In this document: one piece after another, positions 33,954 through 46,785 of the stretch | How the letters are laid out: the number at the start of each line of letters is the position of its first letter | Numbering within the stretch: the first letter of the stretch is position 1 | DNA from: Pithys albifrons albifrons | Lineage: Eukaryota > Chordata > Aves > Passeriformes > Thamnophilidae | Direction of reading: 5' to 3' | Assembly: GCF_047495875.1 (NCBI RefSeq) | Contig: NC_092459.1 | Location: 15,485,795-15,549,794 of the forward strand | Length of the DNA stretch: 64,000 nt | Notes under the pieces: generated by a model | The model's database searches: none | The model's input: the letters and a program-made list of their open reading frames with translations, nothing else | Told to the model about the DNA's origin: nothing | Made by a program: the position numbers and the translations under genes

Positions 33954-36900
33954 CTGTGTGTGCATCTTTTTCACTGCAAACATTCCAGGGAAGAATGGCA
34001 GAGAATTGTGTGGAGCCTAAAAAGCTAGATGAAAACAAAGCAAACCAAGTCTATTAAACTCAGTGACTTAAGAAGATAAGCCTTCAGCAGCTGTAAAAAA
34101 TAGAATGACAGAGAAAGAAAGAGAAAAAGAATGCTACTAATGTCTTTCAATGCTCTCTCCGTGTGTTCAGACAAGTTATGGCTAGGAATGTAAAACTTGA
34201 ATTTAAAGAAAGTGCATCTGGTAGAGATTAAAAAGGATAAAGAAGAGAAAATCAGTTTGATGTACACTTCAAAATGCTGCTCATAATATAGTTTGTTCTA
34301 TTACTTGAAAAGAGGATAACACTGTTCTTTTATGTCTAGTTTTTAATCCTATGCTTTTAAAGTATCTTTTTTTTGCTCCTATTTGAGGTGAATTGCCTCA
34401 CTTCAAACCTTAAATCTAGTTTGAGGATTTTGACTTTAGAGTGGCTTCCTTTGAATATTCTTCTGAAGTTATATTTTATCTTCCATTTTACCATTTCTCA
34501 GGATTTACTGGGTAGTTGTGAATTCATGATCTTCTGCAGTGAAAATCACCTGCAGGCTCAGGAATGCAAGTTCCATACTAAAGTTGTCAATGTGTTGTGT
34601 CAGGGTCAGGAGAGAGATATTTTGTCAAGTTTGCTAAGTGGTAACCAAGAATATCATCACACTGACTCATGTAAACACAAACTTCATTTTATTGTTATTT
34701 TTATATCACACTCCATGACTCTATCATTAGCTGCTGCTGAAAACAAAACAAAACAAAACAAAAACAAACAACCAAAAGAAAACAAAAAACCAACCACAAC
34801 CAAAACCCACAAAACCAAACCTTAATTCTGGTCAGTTATGGAGTTTGTTAGAATTTAAAAAGTAAACTTCACTATCTAATTATGAACACATAAATCCCTC
34901 TGAAATCAATTAGAATATTTATCTATTGTTAAACTACTTAGTATTTTATTAAAAACATATAGAAAGAATGAAAAATTTGAACGTCTGGTAACATCATTGA
35001 GTGAAGACCACTAAACTAAACTAAAGGGGTAAGAAGCCATAATCAAAACATGACAATCCTACTGGGATGCTTGAAAAAGTTGAGACAAAAGCAGAAGCTC
35101 CCTTGGACTCAAGTGGGCCATGGTATGTTATAATTTTTCATAAAAACTAGATAGAAATTAGGAATCTTCTTTTCAGGTCTTTGTGTCCAGCTGTTGTGGA
35201 AGGTCTTTGTAATAGTTTCTGTATTTTTATTTTGGGGTTTAGCATCACTTTAATGTGTAAGATATTGATGCATGACCAATGCCTGTAGTTCAGACAGAAA
35301 TAATAAAACATTAAGACAAACTATGAAATCACGGAGGCATGACCATCTGAGAATCGGGGCTTCTCACTACATTAATTTATAAGTTCAAAATTCAAAATGT
35401 ACACACGTATTGGATAAGATTCTCATTCACATTCAAGTGGAGTGGTGCTTGTCTTTCAAGCAGATATAAACTGAATTGAATTCAACATAAAACCACTTTG
35501 CACTGCCAAAATGATAGAAAAAGTTCAATATCTTATTTTAACTGAAAAAAATAATTTAACTACCTGTATTTACTCAAAACCCTTTGGCATGTTTCAACTT
35601 AGAGGCATACATGCAAGCAGTGTACAAATTTCACTATCAAGGGAAAAAGTACAGATATTTCTAGGCTATAGAAGTACCTGATTCTGCTCAGTCAATCAGC
35701 TCTAGCAAACACCTAGTTAACAGCCAAGTGCAGAATAAATGATATGGGCCTGGTGGTGTGAACAACAAAAGATTGATGTGTGAAAAAATATCCATAGTTC
35801 ATATATTTTAGAATTCTTGTTGGGAAAATAAAGTGACATTTAATATTTAACCTATTTTTTAAAAATAAAACTTTTCCCCAAATGGAAACCTATTCCAATT
35901 TTCTGGATGCTGTTTTTAGTTTTGTAACAGAGAGATGAACCATAATGCTTTGTTTAAGTTGGCAAAACTGCAACAAGACACAGTTATCTATGCCACAAAC
36001 AACCCAGCAATTTTACAAATTTTAATGCAGGTGACATTAAGACAATGAGAATTGATTTGTGGAACAGTGCAAGACCCTTGTAACTCCTAGATTGCCATGG
36101 CTAGTGGTCTTCTTTACAATTCTTAATATGAAAAGTAGTTGGACTTCTCCCTCTCACACAGGAAACACAGCTACATCTCCATTGTAGATACCTGCAACAC
36201 TCAGCCACACATATGAAAAGACAGAGTCCCACAAAAAAAAAGCACACTTAGGCCTTACCCAGTACATCTCAAGTTTGTTAGAAAAATCCAGACTCCAAGC
36301 CTGACAAATTTTAATCGTAACTTCAGGGGAAAATATTTGAATACATTGTCTCATCTTGCAGAGAAATTTGAAGTCTTTCCCTGCAGTGTCCTTTCTGCAA
36401 GCAGTACCTCAGCTATTACCTTCCTACACCGTCCTCAGAAAATGTTTTTCTTCCTTTTTTTCTGACTCATGCTTTTTGCCTTGAGATTTAGAATGCTACT
36501 TGTTCAGACTGACATGTGTGACTGGCATTGGAGACTGAAATGAAGGATGGTTACATGCTAACGAGAGCATCCTTCTCACGCCATGCTTCACACACAGCAG
36601 TATCAGCAAGTGATTAATGGAGTGTCTGGAAGGGAGGTTTGTGTGGATGCGTGAAACCATCCTGTGTTGCTGTCAGGATCTAAGGAGAGCAGCAGGAAAA
36701 CATCCACCTATATTTATATCTCTCTGTTCTGCTTCAAACATTCACTGTGTACCTCTTGCCTCGGTTTAGCACTATTCAGTATTTTCATTCTGTCCTAATT
36801 GCATTTCTTCAAATATCTCTTTTCTTCTATCTCTCTCATAACCTTTAACTGGTGTGCAGATACATATGGTGAGGTGTTGGAAAGCTTTCTTTTGTCTATG

Positions 36901-38912
36901 AGCCAACAGTAAGCACTAATCAGGGAAAGTTCAGAGCTCTTAAGTTGTGAATGATCATGGTTTAGGACACAATATAAATTACTCTGCTTGATTGATTTAG
37001 CTGTCCCTGTAATACTTAAGAAGAGGAATAGAAGAGGAAATGGGATTACCAGGAGAACTATGCTTATGGGGGAATACTTAGGCAGGCCATCATGATATTG
37101 AAGATACTTTCAGCTCAAAGACCAGCTGTTTTCCTTGTTCAAAGCTGTAACTGGAACCACTAAAACCCATCATCCATTATGAAGGAAGATATAATTCCTT
37201 CTTTTTTTTCGTTATATAGACTTTGTGAAGTACAACTCGTCTTTTCATTTAGCCCTCATTCTCAATCTTGCTGTCCCTTTCCAGTCCCCTATCCTGTCCT
37301 GTGCCCTGTGCTCTGAGCTCAGCCCAACAACATTTTGCAATACACACACACAAATACTCTGCTGCTCCATGACTGGGAGTACAGCTCTACAGCTCCTGAT
37401 CTGCAGATCACACCACCTCTTCATAATTAAGTCAGAAGCAGTTAAAATGAAGCTACCAATTTGCCTAATAAGTAAACTGGCTTACGGGGCTAACAGCTGG
37501 ATTTCCATTTGATGTTGTCTTGCAGAAGATAAAATTCCCTCAAACTGGAAAAATACTTATTTCCATCCTTTAGTGTTAATGATCTGAATCACTTTCTGAA
37601 ACTGCTAATTTCACAGGGTGACTAGCCCTTTACTGGGGATCTTCATGCAGAAAAGTCATCACAGAACTTGTGCTAGGAAACCAGTCTTCAAAGAGACATT
37701 ATTACCCTGAAACCTCTTGAAAGATTTTAAGAAATACCATTAAAAGTGAGTTGTTATGTCCTTTGGCTGTGAACTCAATAAACCTGGCAAAATTCCCTCA
37801 GGTTCTGCAATAATCTTTGTTAATGTTAACTTCTGCCCTCCATGTTCTCAATGTACAACATTCTGAGACAAACAAATATTGTTTGTACCAAGTAATATCG
37901 AGAAAAGCCACTGTTTTGTAGACATCTACATTCCACTATTTAAAAATGCATAAATTTGACATATAACAATGCTTATTCATTCACTGTAAAAGAGGACTGT
38001 AGCCGTCCTTTCCCATTCAAAAAGTTCTTTCTCAGGTTTCATGATACTTTTCAGATTTAAGTATGAAAATATTTTAGCTGTTAGTTTCAACCTTGTTCTA
38101 GTTGCATTGACATATGATCCCAAAACAGCACAATTCAGCATGTTTTGAACTAAGTGCCATTCAGTTAGGCTGTGAGTGTGGAGTGAGATTAAAAGAGAAT
38201 GGAAAAAATTATACACTTTGTAATGAGGTGTTGTTTTTCTGTACAAATGACAAGGGTCTATTATGGCAGCTGACATCAGCAGAGATGTCAAACCTCTGTG
38301 ATGAGCAAAACCCTGCACAGAATACAACTTGCACTTCTCAATTACTAGCCTTGTTAAACCTCTCATCAGTGACACATGCACTTTCAGTAATAAGCTAACT
38401 TCTGCAGCAAAACTTAAATCTCTACCTCTAGAATGTAGTAAAATGCTTTTCATTTCACCTAGTATCAACATGAATATTATAAATTTAATTTACTTAGCTG
38501 CTGTGAGTTGTGTTTAGGAAAATCTTCTTCCAGGTATTTAGAAACAGCTTTTGTCATTTCCTGTGATATGACATTACTGTAATTGGAGTTACACAGTGTG
38601 TAACATTATAAATAGGTGAATAAGCATTTACTCTTTAGAACTCCAGAAGGAGTAGTTCGGGGCTGTTGCTCATGAAATTGTTTGAGTTCCTTACTGCAAG
38701 AATGCCACTGCTATAGAAAAAGACATAGTGGTTTTCCTCTTTGTTAATACATGCATTGGTGCTTTATTAATATATGAGTGAATAAATGCGTTGATGGAAA
38801 AGAGATAAATAAATGCTGTTTATTTACATAATGACCTTGCAGACATTTTTCATGTCTGCATGTGTAAAAGATAAATTCCCCCATCACCACCTCTAATATG
38901 ATAGAAGGCTAC
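33954..38912. other. Unique AT-rich noncoding DNA, no gene seen
   Basis: It includes the two longest non-repetitive ORFs of the window, 150 codons at 34373-34825 (plus) and 164 codons at 37977-38471 (minus). The first ends in an A-rich Lys/Thr tail from low-complexity DNA. The second has no recognisable motif. Neither is supported as a gene. A short CA run is at about 37341-37352. Confidence 0.5.
34740..34822. repeat. (AAAAC)n A/C-rich stretch
   Basis: AAAAC pentamers grade into CCAAC/CCACAAAA words. No retroelement body was recognised upstream. Confidence 0.75.
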
Positions 38913-38917
38913 CCAAG

Positions 38918-39538
38918 TGTCTTGGGTTGAGCTGGCAAAATGCTAAGTGTCCAAGACAGAAAGAAAAGGTTCCTCCTCCCCCCAGCGAGCTAAGGGAAAA
39001 AGAAGAAGGAGAGGAAAAGCAAACCTCTAAACCAGGTTTATGCTGAAAGTAACTATACGTATTTATACAGAAAAAATTAAGAGAAAACTACAATATAACA
39101 CACACTTGCACAAGTTATATATATATATATAACAAGAAATAACCTCCCACTCCTCAATTAATACAAAGTGTATTACTCTAAATCTATAAGTACTCTAAAA
39201 GACACCCTGCAAGAAAGAGAAGGTATAACAACAAAATATTTCTACTTCCCTGAACTCAAATAAAACGCAAGTAGCGACAGCAGGAGCAGGGGCCTAGCAT
39301 TGTAGAAGAGTTGTGGCACATTCTTCTTCTAGTGCAGCCATGGTGGAACTGCCCAAGCCACACCCACACACTGGCTCTTACCCCTTTTGAGATGATGTAG
39401 TATGGTATGGAATAAAATATTATTGGCTAGAAGAAGTCAGCTGTTAGCTAGCCCAGCTCAGCTCAAGTCAGCTGACAATCCCAAGCCTGGTCTGAACTTT
39501 AAGGCCTAAATTTAGGCCTACTTTGCTAACCCATAACA
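38918..39538 (-). mobile_element. Solo LTR (621 bp), family A, ERVL type
   Basis: The plus strand opens TGTCTTGGGTTGAGCTGGC and closes GCTAACCCATAACA, matching the copy at 13732-14364 along its whole length. A perfect 5-bp duplication, CCAAG, flanks it (38913-38917 and 39539-39543). A TATATATATATA run lies near 39118. The sense strand is inferred as minus. No internal viral genes are present. Confidence 0.92.
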
Positions 39539-39543
39539 CCAAG

Positions 39544-42500
39544 AAGCTAGTTCACTCAGGTACTTGAGAACCTAATGGAGTCCTTTGGAAGAGATTTGCC
39601 AGAGTCTTCCCTGTAGGCAAGGGGGGTTTATTCCGTGATATGCATGATAAGTACTCTGAATCCCCTCAGAATCTGGGGTGGTGGCAGAGGTGACCTGTTT
39701 TTCTGCAGAAACAATCTGCAGAGATTTCCTGACACCGCGTTAGTGCTGGCATATACTGGCCATGCCAAAAAGTCAAGCAAGTGCTGTTACAGGACAAAGT
39801 AGGTAAGACATATTAAGGAAGAACCTTCCACTTATAGATTTTTGGACCACACAGGTCCTTTGCGGTGTTTTTCCTGTCTTAGAATTAGTATCAGCTAAAA
39901 GACAAATAAACAACAGATAACTGAAGAAAAAATACTTATGATAAAACAAATAGTGCAGCCAGTATAAAGGAGTATTTGTGGGCAGAGCTGTTCTGCATTA
40001 CTACTGAATTTGCCACAAACTCCTTTCAGTTACTCACTGAACAATCTGACAATTGGGGTTAACCCTGAACTACATTAGGGGTTCTTCCTCCTTCCTCATT
40101 TAAACACTGCCTTGGAACCAATATCAAAGACTTTTTTTGTGTGTTTTTTGCCTTCTGAGCTGAATTAATAGATTCAACTCCAAAGTAAAGATGGGATGGG
40201 AGTGTAGCAAATCACTTAATTGGAAACATAGGATAGAGGAATACCAGCCAATGAGTATGCATCCAGCTTTAAATTGATAGGTTGCTCACAACATGGTGAT
40301 GGTAAACTTGTAATCCAGGATCTATCTGTTTCCTGTCCTTGCTGAGCATAGGCTGCCTGAAAAAAGCTCACTTTTTCAGAGCTAAGTGACCTAATCAGAG
40401 CTAAGCTCTCTGGTCCTCCCCTAGTGCCCCTGTCTCTACCTTTGCCTCTGTGAATTCTCTACAGTCAATTTTTAACTTTTCTTTCAAAGATCTCCTTAAT
40501 TATTACCTTATCTTCCCAAACCTTTCCCATGCCAGATCTTCTACGTTTTGCCTTATGGATCCACTCTAATACAACTACTACCCCAGAGACTTACCCCTTT
40601 GTCAAATGTACTGCTTCCCTGCTTCAAATCAGTGGCATCCCATCTTCCTGTTCCAGTAATATCATTCCTGAGTTCACCAAGATGTCCACCAGTATCCACA
40701 GATCTTTCAGTTCCTTTTTTAGCCCACATGTTTAACCTTCCTTCACTCCTATGACCTAATGAGAGTTGCTACAGGTGCCCTTAAGGAGCACATATGATTG
40801 TTTCACTCAGTCAGGATGCAGTTTTCTTAGGAGTGACACCTGCAAAAGCTGAAGTCTGGCAGAATTAGTGATCTTGTGCAAACGTGATCTTTTTAGGAAT
40901 TAATCTTACATCTAAATATCATCAGATAACAGAAGAGTTAGGAGGTAAAAGAACACAAAATTAGGAAAATGAAGCTGGAAATGCTGGCAGCGGCAGCTCT
41001 GTCTGTTTGTGTTCCCCAGCATGAGGAGTGATGTTTTAGGAAAGAAGAAAAGCAGGATGATGGGCTCATCTACAGATCCTCTGCTGAGGGTCGACCAATG
41101 CTGTAGGCCATGTTGAAAGGCTTGTGGAAACAATGACTGGAAGGCCCTGAACAAGGTAAGTTTTGTGTAAAGGACTCAAGGGCTCAGACTCAGAAGGGTT
41201 TACAGTAAACCAAGCACAGATGGGTTACTGCACACCAGCTGATGTGCAGGAGCTCAAACTCCCACAGCATTAGTCCCTTAATGAGCCTAAGCACACATTT
41301 TGAGTACAGCTTTTGGGTAGGAACTATTGCCAGACCTTTTATTAAAAGAATTATTGCTTCAGCACTGGAAACTCTGGTAGTTTTATTATATTCTGGATGC
41401 AGTTAATATATTTTCTTCAAAGCTGGATGAAGGCAAGAAAGAATAATTTTGAATATTTTAGCCAGATCCACCAATACTCTTCATCTACCTTGTGCTAGCC
41501 TGAAGTCCTAAAACAGTAATTGACCAGCCACAGCACAACAGACAGCACAGATTTACTGTTTTCTTGCACCATGGAAGTGGCAAAAAATAGCTGGGACATG
41601 CCAGTTAATCTCATTCTTTTTTTCATGTTAGCATTTCAGTTTAGTTACACCAGTTCTGAATTTTTCAGTACTTACAGAACTGTACAATTTCACAACTGAG
41701 TTGGAAACATTCATATGACACATAGATATCTGAGGTACCCAGGTTCAGATCACAAATAACAACGTTAAAGGCTTTTCAAATATTCTCATTTGTGTACAAT
41801 GTTAAGATACACTTCACTTACATGAATTTCTAAATTGCAGAAATGCTCTATAAAAGTGAAAGATAAAAATAAAAATATTTTATATCCCTAAGTACTATTC
41901 AAACTGCTCTAATTTCTGTATAGCTCATGCTATGATATTCAAGCTTTATGGGCTTCCAGAGAGATCTGAAGCTAGAATTATTGTTGATCTTTACAGTACG
42001 TCTCCTGACACTGAAATTGATGTGTACTCATATTTAATTTTAATGGCATTATGTTCTGTAATAAGTGTTGTCTTCAGGACTCACAGAGCTTAAGGCTGGA
42101 TCAGAGTGCCCATTTAAGCATCAGTGCTAATGCTGCTAATACTGATCCTATTAAACTGCACATAAACTTCTTAGACACTTAAAAGATACACATCACTTCA
42201 GCAATAGAGTTCAGTGTTGCTTTGGACTGCTCTGTCCACAGGGACACTAATATCTACATTACTCATGGAAGATAATATATTTGCCCTTTTTCCTCATTTA
42301 TAGGAAAATATTGTAAATTGTTTTTCCCTTATAAAAGAGAACCTTTCAGAAAATGGGATTGCTTGTACTGAATCTTACTGTTCTAGATAGCTGCAGACAC
42401 TTACCTGCCACTTAGATAAACCTCTTTCAGACCCTATCAAGCTTTATGAAATGGGTCTGATATCATTGCAGCATCTTAGAAAGTCCAGATTCATACTAGA

Positions 42501-44326
42501 TTTTATTACACTCCATGCATCTGTAGATGGGAGACACATTTCCATAACACTTCAACCACAAATCTTCTTTAGTTCATGGATTGCATTTGCCTTTAAGAAC
42601 AACATTCATTGCTTGAAGAGGAAGAATATGCAGTGAAAACATGGTGTGACAAGTTATTTTGAACGACAAAGCAGTTCACCCACCTTAACATTTATTTGGG
42701 AAAGGACTGCATTACTAATACCCACAGGAACTTAATGAAAGTGTCTGTCTCACACAGAGGCATGATACACCTAATCATTTTCCACTGAGTGCCAAAACGG
42801 TAATATCTGTTTTGGCTACATGACAGCAGTTTCAGCCTCCCTACTCCCTTTGAGAGCAGGCCTCAGTGGGAGCCTGGACCTCTGCGTGAGCAAATGACCA
42901 AGTTATCAGGCAGGAAAGGCCAACTCTAGCTGTGCCATTTCGAGTGTGCAAGAAAATCGGTTGAATTTGGCGCGACTTCAGTAGTCCCACCAGAACTCTT
43001 GGGTGAAGAACAAAACAGCAGACAGCTATGCTGGCTGCATGGACCGCACAAAATCGTGTCATGGATGGTTCAGGCTATATTTTACTGAGGTCCTGAATCT
43101 TTTGTGATTATATATAGGAGTGGAAATTGTGTGTGAACACTTTCACATCTGTTGGCCCTGTTTTGGTTGTCTTCTTAAGCTTACAGGCTTCTGAAAGATC
43201 TAAATTATGGTCCCTTCTTACCTATTTCAAAAGCACAGTGAAGAGAAAACAGTTCTGAAAATCCTGATGGCATTATAGTAACAAAGTAAGGTCACAAGCC
43301 TGCTAAGTATTTTTGTTTTCAATTCAGAAAATGTCAGTTACACTTATGTCTGAAACCCCAGGTGATTAGAAAAATTAAAGGCATCTGCAGTGGCAGACTG
43401 AATTTTCTGATCAGATTATTTTCCGAATGTTTTGAAATGTGATTAAAAATTCTCCGTACCTGCTACCCCACATTCAATTATTAGAAACCAGTGATAATAC
43501 TGAAATGCAAAAGATCATACTTGAAGAGCCTCATTACCTGTCAGCAGTGCCGCATGGAACCTTAGGAGAAATGATGTAAGGGAATTGTAAATGTATGTCA
43601 TACTGGGAATGCTGAGTTGACTGTCATCCTCTGCCTATGGGAAAGTATTTGAACATCGTGTGTCAGCATCTTCTGTACATTTTAAGGATACTGAACAAAA
43701 CTGAACAAACTGCTAGTCTGGGCATTTCTAATTAGATGTGCAGCATAGATATATTCCCACACAAGAATATTCCATAGCAAGCTGCACATGTTATTTAGCA
43801 AAACTGCTTAGTACAGTACAGCGTAATACAATTATATAACTTCTTAAAATAATTTGATGGCAGATCTTCAGCAAAGATGCTGGGGCAAACAATTAAGAGA
43901 TAAAATAAAGGAGATGTTGTTACATCTTTCCAGTAGATGTATGAAAATCCTAACATAAGGTATAGCCATCTGAATTCTGAGGAATCCGAATTCTAAAATC
44001 AGTTCTGTTTTTCTCTTTTACTCTAAATTTCCCCGAAAATCTAGAGGTACACATGTGCATATGCTCAGAATTTGGCTTGTCCTGGAAAGCATTGTCAGAA
44101 GGTATTTGGCACATCCTTAAGCTAGCTAGCTAGGAACCACAAATCATGTGTTCCTCCCCCATGTCCTCAGAGATGCTCACATAGGAACGAGTTATCAATC
44201 TCCAAATGATTTGTGTGAGTTGAGTGTATTTATATGTGTATACATATGTATTTTTCCTCATTGTTTTTAAAAGTCCAAAGTAGCACTGGGATCCCAATTT
44301 AGAAAACATGCTTGTCTCAAGCTTAT
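39544..44326. other. Unique noncoding DNA, no gene seen
   Basis: No supported exon. A pyrimidine-rich stretch lies at about 40400-40740, and two overlapping 68-codon ORFs there are Ser/Pro-rich by composition. A CpG-denser patch lies at 42840-43070 and is discussed as a finding. Confidence 0.5.
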
Positions 44327-44331
44327 ATGAT

Positions 44332-44891
44332 TGTAGTGGTTTTAGCTAGACCTCAAATTAGCAGGCTCAGAGAATCTATGTGGATTGGGAGACAGCTATC
44401 ACCTGACTGGGTAACCAAGGAAATATTTCATACCAGATGACGCAAACCTAAGATACGAGTGCAGCAGTGGGAGGTGTTAGGTCAGTTCCACCATGGCCAA
44501 AATACAAGCCGGATGTGGTGCAGCTCCTGTCTTGTTGGAGTAGGCCCTGTTGCTCTTGCTGCCGCTGTTTGCATTTTGTTTGAATTCAGAGAAGTAGAAA
44601 CATTTTGTTGTTACTCTTTCTGTTTCTTGCTAGGTGTCTTTTAGAGTACTTATAGATCCAGAGTAATAGACTTTGTATTAACTAGGGAGTAGGAGGTTAT
44701 TTCTTGTTATATATAACTTGTGTAAGTGTGTGTTATATTGTAGTTTTCGTTTTCTCTTTTCTGTATAAATATATACAGTTAGTTTCAGTATAAACCTAGT
44801 TTGAGAGTTTTTTCCCCCTTCTCCCTTTTCTCAGCCAGAGGCTAACTCTGTTCTTTGGGCAGTTGGCATTTTGCCAGCTCAACCCAAGACA
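44332..44891 (+). mobile_element. Solo LTR (560 bp), family A, ERVL type
   Basis: It opens TGTAGTGGTTTTAGCTAGACC and closes GCCAGCTCAACCCAAGACA, the reverse complement orientation of the copies at 13732, 38918 and 58716. A perfect 5-bp duplication, ATGAT, flanks it (44327-44331 and 44892-44896). It is shorter than its relatives through small deletions in the first third. A TATAAATATATAC word lies near 44764. The 61-codon ORF inside (44459-44644) is not a gene. Confidence 0.9.
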
Positions 44892-44896
44892 ATGAT

Positions 44897-46486
44897 ACAC
44901 TAAGCCTTAAGTACAGGTACACGTGCATATATGTATTCCTGTTTGGATTTTGTCTATTCCTTTTTTCCCCTGTGGACTCTTAAAAAGGTGAACTTTATGA
45001 ATGATACATTGTTCCCTTACTTTTATAAAATAGTTTGCAAAATGACCCTTTAGAACTACTGGTTTACAGGTTAGTTCATTCCAGGGTAATGCTGTTAGAG
45101 GCTACATCATCTGGTGCAACAGATTAAGTGTTATCCCATCACCAGAACTTGGAAATGTCTATTCTAGGAGAGCTGGAGTGGAGCCAGTGCTCTATCTTGC
45201 TTTTACCACTCAAAATTGCAGAGATCAATAAAATGACCCAGAATGAAAAGCAATGTTCCCTGCAGACTCCAGTCTGGTACCAGGACACTACAGAGAGTTG
45301 ATGGTTCTCCTTCAGCTGCAGTTGTTCCTACCCACTAGCTGATGCCTTCATGCTGGCTTTAGTCAAGCTAGGCATCTCCCTACACAGAAAGTAGCTTTAT
45401 GTCACTTTTAGAGGCACATAAATAAATACATAATCCAATTTCTAGGAGGCAGACAACTGCAGTGGAGGATTTTGGTGCAAACAGGTGTCTACAAATTAAA
45501 ATTCTGGAGTTCCTTCAAGGTGGTCCTTGTGCTATGTGAGTGTCCTTATGCTACAGATCTAAGTCTTAATTTCTCTGCTCAGAAATGAGGTATTTTCTAC
45601 ACATTATCACTGAGATAACTCATAAAATGTATTGCCTTGTTATTTTAAATTGAAAACTTGGGCAAGGAACTATTTGCATAACAATGTTATTTCTAGGAAA
45701 GGTACTTTCTATGCTTAAGTAAATACCATTCTGAAAATGTGCTTATGCATTACACAGGCAACAAGGAATTTGTAGCTGCCAATTTGTCCTAAGCTATCGG
45801 TCTGAGGCACCAAAATTGTCTTGGATTAATTTGTTGGGTTTTTTTTTTTAAATAAAATCCTTTTGTTTAAAATGAAGCAAGCACATAAAATAATCTGTCA
45901 TTAAAAAGATACATATTTCTCAATTTTCAGTTTTACTGCAGTTCCATTCAGATTGGAATAAATCTGAAGACAACAGGGATAAAATGTCTTCCAGTGGGAG
46001 TAAATTATATTTACGCTGTCTACCAAGCCTTTTTACTGTGCTAGAACAGCCTAGTGTAATCAGAACCAGGTGGTCTTTTAGCCTACTGGTTTTGTGCTTG
46101 TTCTGCCATTCTCTTTCATGAAATGCCTGAAGATCGCTTAGATAACAGGCTTGATTCTTTGGTGGTCTCTATTTTCCTACTGAAGACTTCTGCTACCAAT
46201 TCAAAATTCTTCATTTATATATTTTTTAAGGAAGACTTTCCCTTCCTAGGGCCTGGTGAGATGGAGTGAGAGGATGGAAGAAGCATCCTAAAATGAGATG
46301 GAAATTACTATCCAACACACTCATTTCTCTAATTTAGATCAGAAACTTATCAAAATAGCTTAGACCTGAGACCTAAATTTTGAATGTCTGAAATTTGGTG
46401 TCATGTGCCCTACTCAAGGAATTTCTCTACAAGTATTTAGAAGTTATATAAAGAATGAAAAAGAGCATAATTTTTACCTATCCTAA
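44897..46486. other. Unique noncoding DNA, no gene seen
   Basis: No coding or repeat signal recognised, apart from a T-run near 45840. Confidence 0.5.
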
Positions 46487-46785
46487 TATTGTGGTTTCTT
46501 CGCAGCAAGCAGCAACAACTCTGTGCAGATGTTCCCTCACTCCCCCACAAGTGGGAGCAGAGAGAGAATCTGAAGGGTAAAAGGTAGAACACTTGTGGGT
46601 TGAGATAAAGACAGTTCAATAGGGCAAACAAAAGCCAGACATACAAGAAAAGCAAAACAAGGAATGAATTCACTGCTTCCCACAGGCAGGCAGGTGTTCA
46701 GCCCTCTCCATGACAGCAGGTCCCATCACACGTAACAGTCACTTAGGAAGACAAATGTCATACTCCAAATGTCTTCCCTTTTATC
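46487..46785 (-). mobile_element. LTR fragment, same family as the 11627-13038 LTR
   Basis: GGGTTGAGATAAAGACAGTT, GGCAGGCAGGTGTTCAGCC and GGAAGACAAATGTCATACTC match the family, and the first two correspond to about 11750 and 11838 in the nested copy. On the minus strand this is the 3' part of the LTR. The U3 start is missing, and the fragment stops abruptly near 46785. No flanking duplication is visible, so it was truncated after insertion. A 78-codon ORF inside it is not a gene. Confidence 0.8.

Noticed and set aside
34373..34825. 150-codon plus-strand ORF as a gene
   Set aside because: The C-terminal third is a translation of an A/C-rich simple repeat, and the rest has no domain or bias.
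38918..44891. A provirus bounded by the LTRs at 38.9 and 44.3 kb
   Set aside because: The two LTRs are in opposite orientation, each has its own distinct 5-bp duplication, and no gag, pol or env sequence was seen between them.
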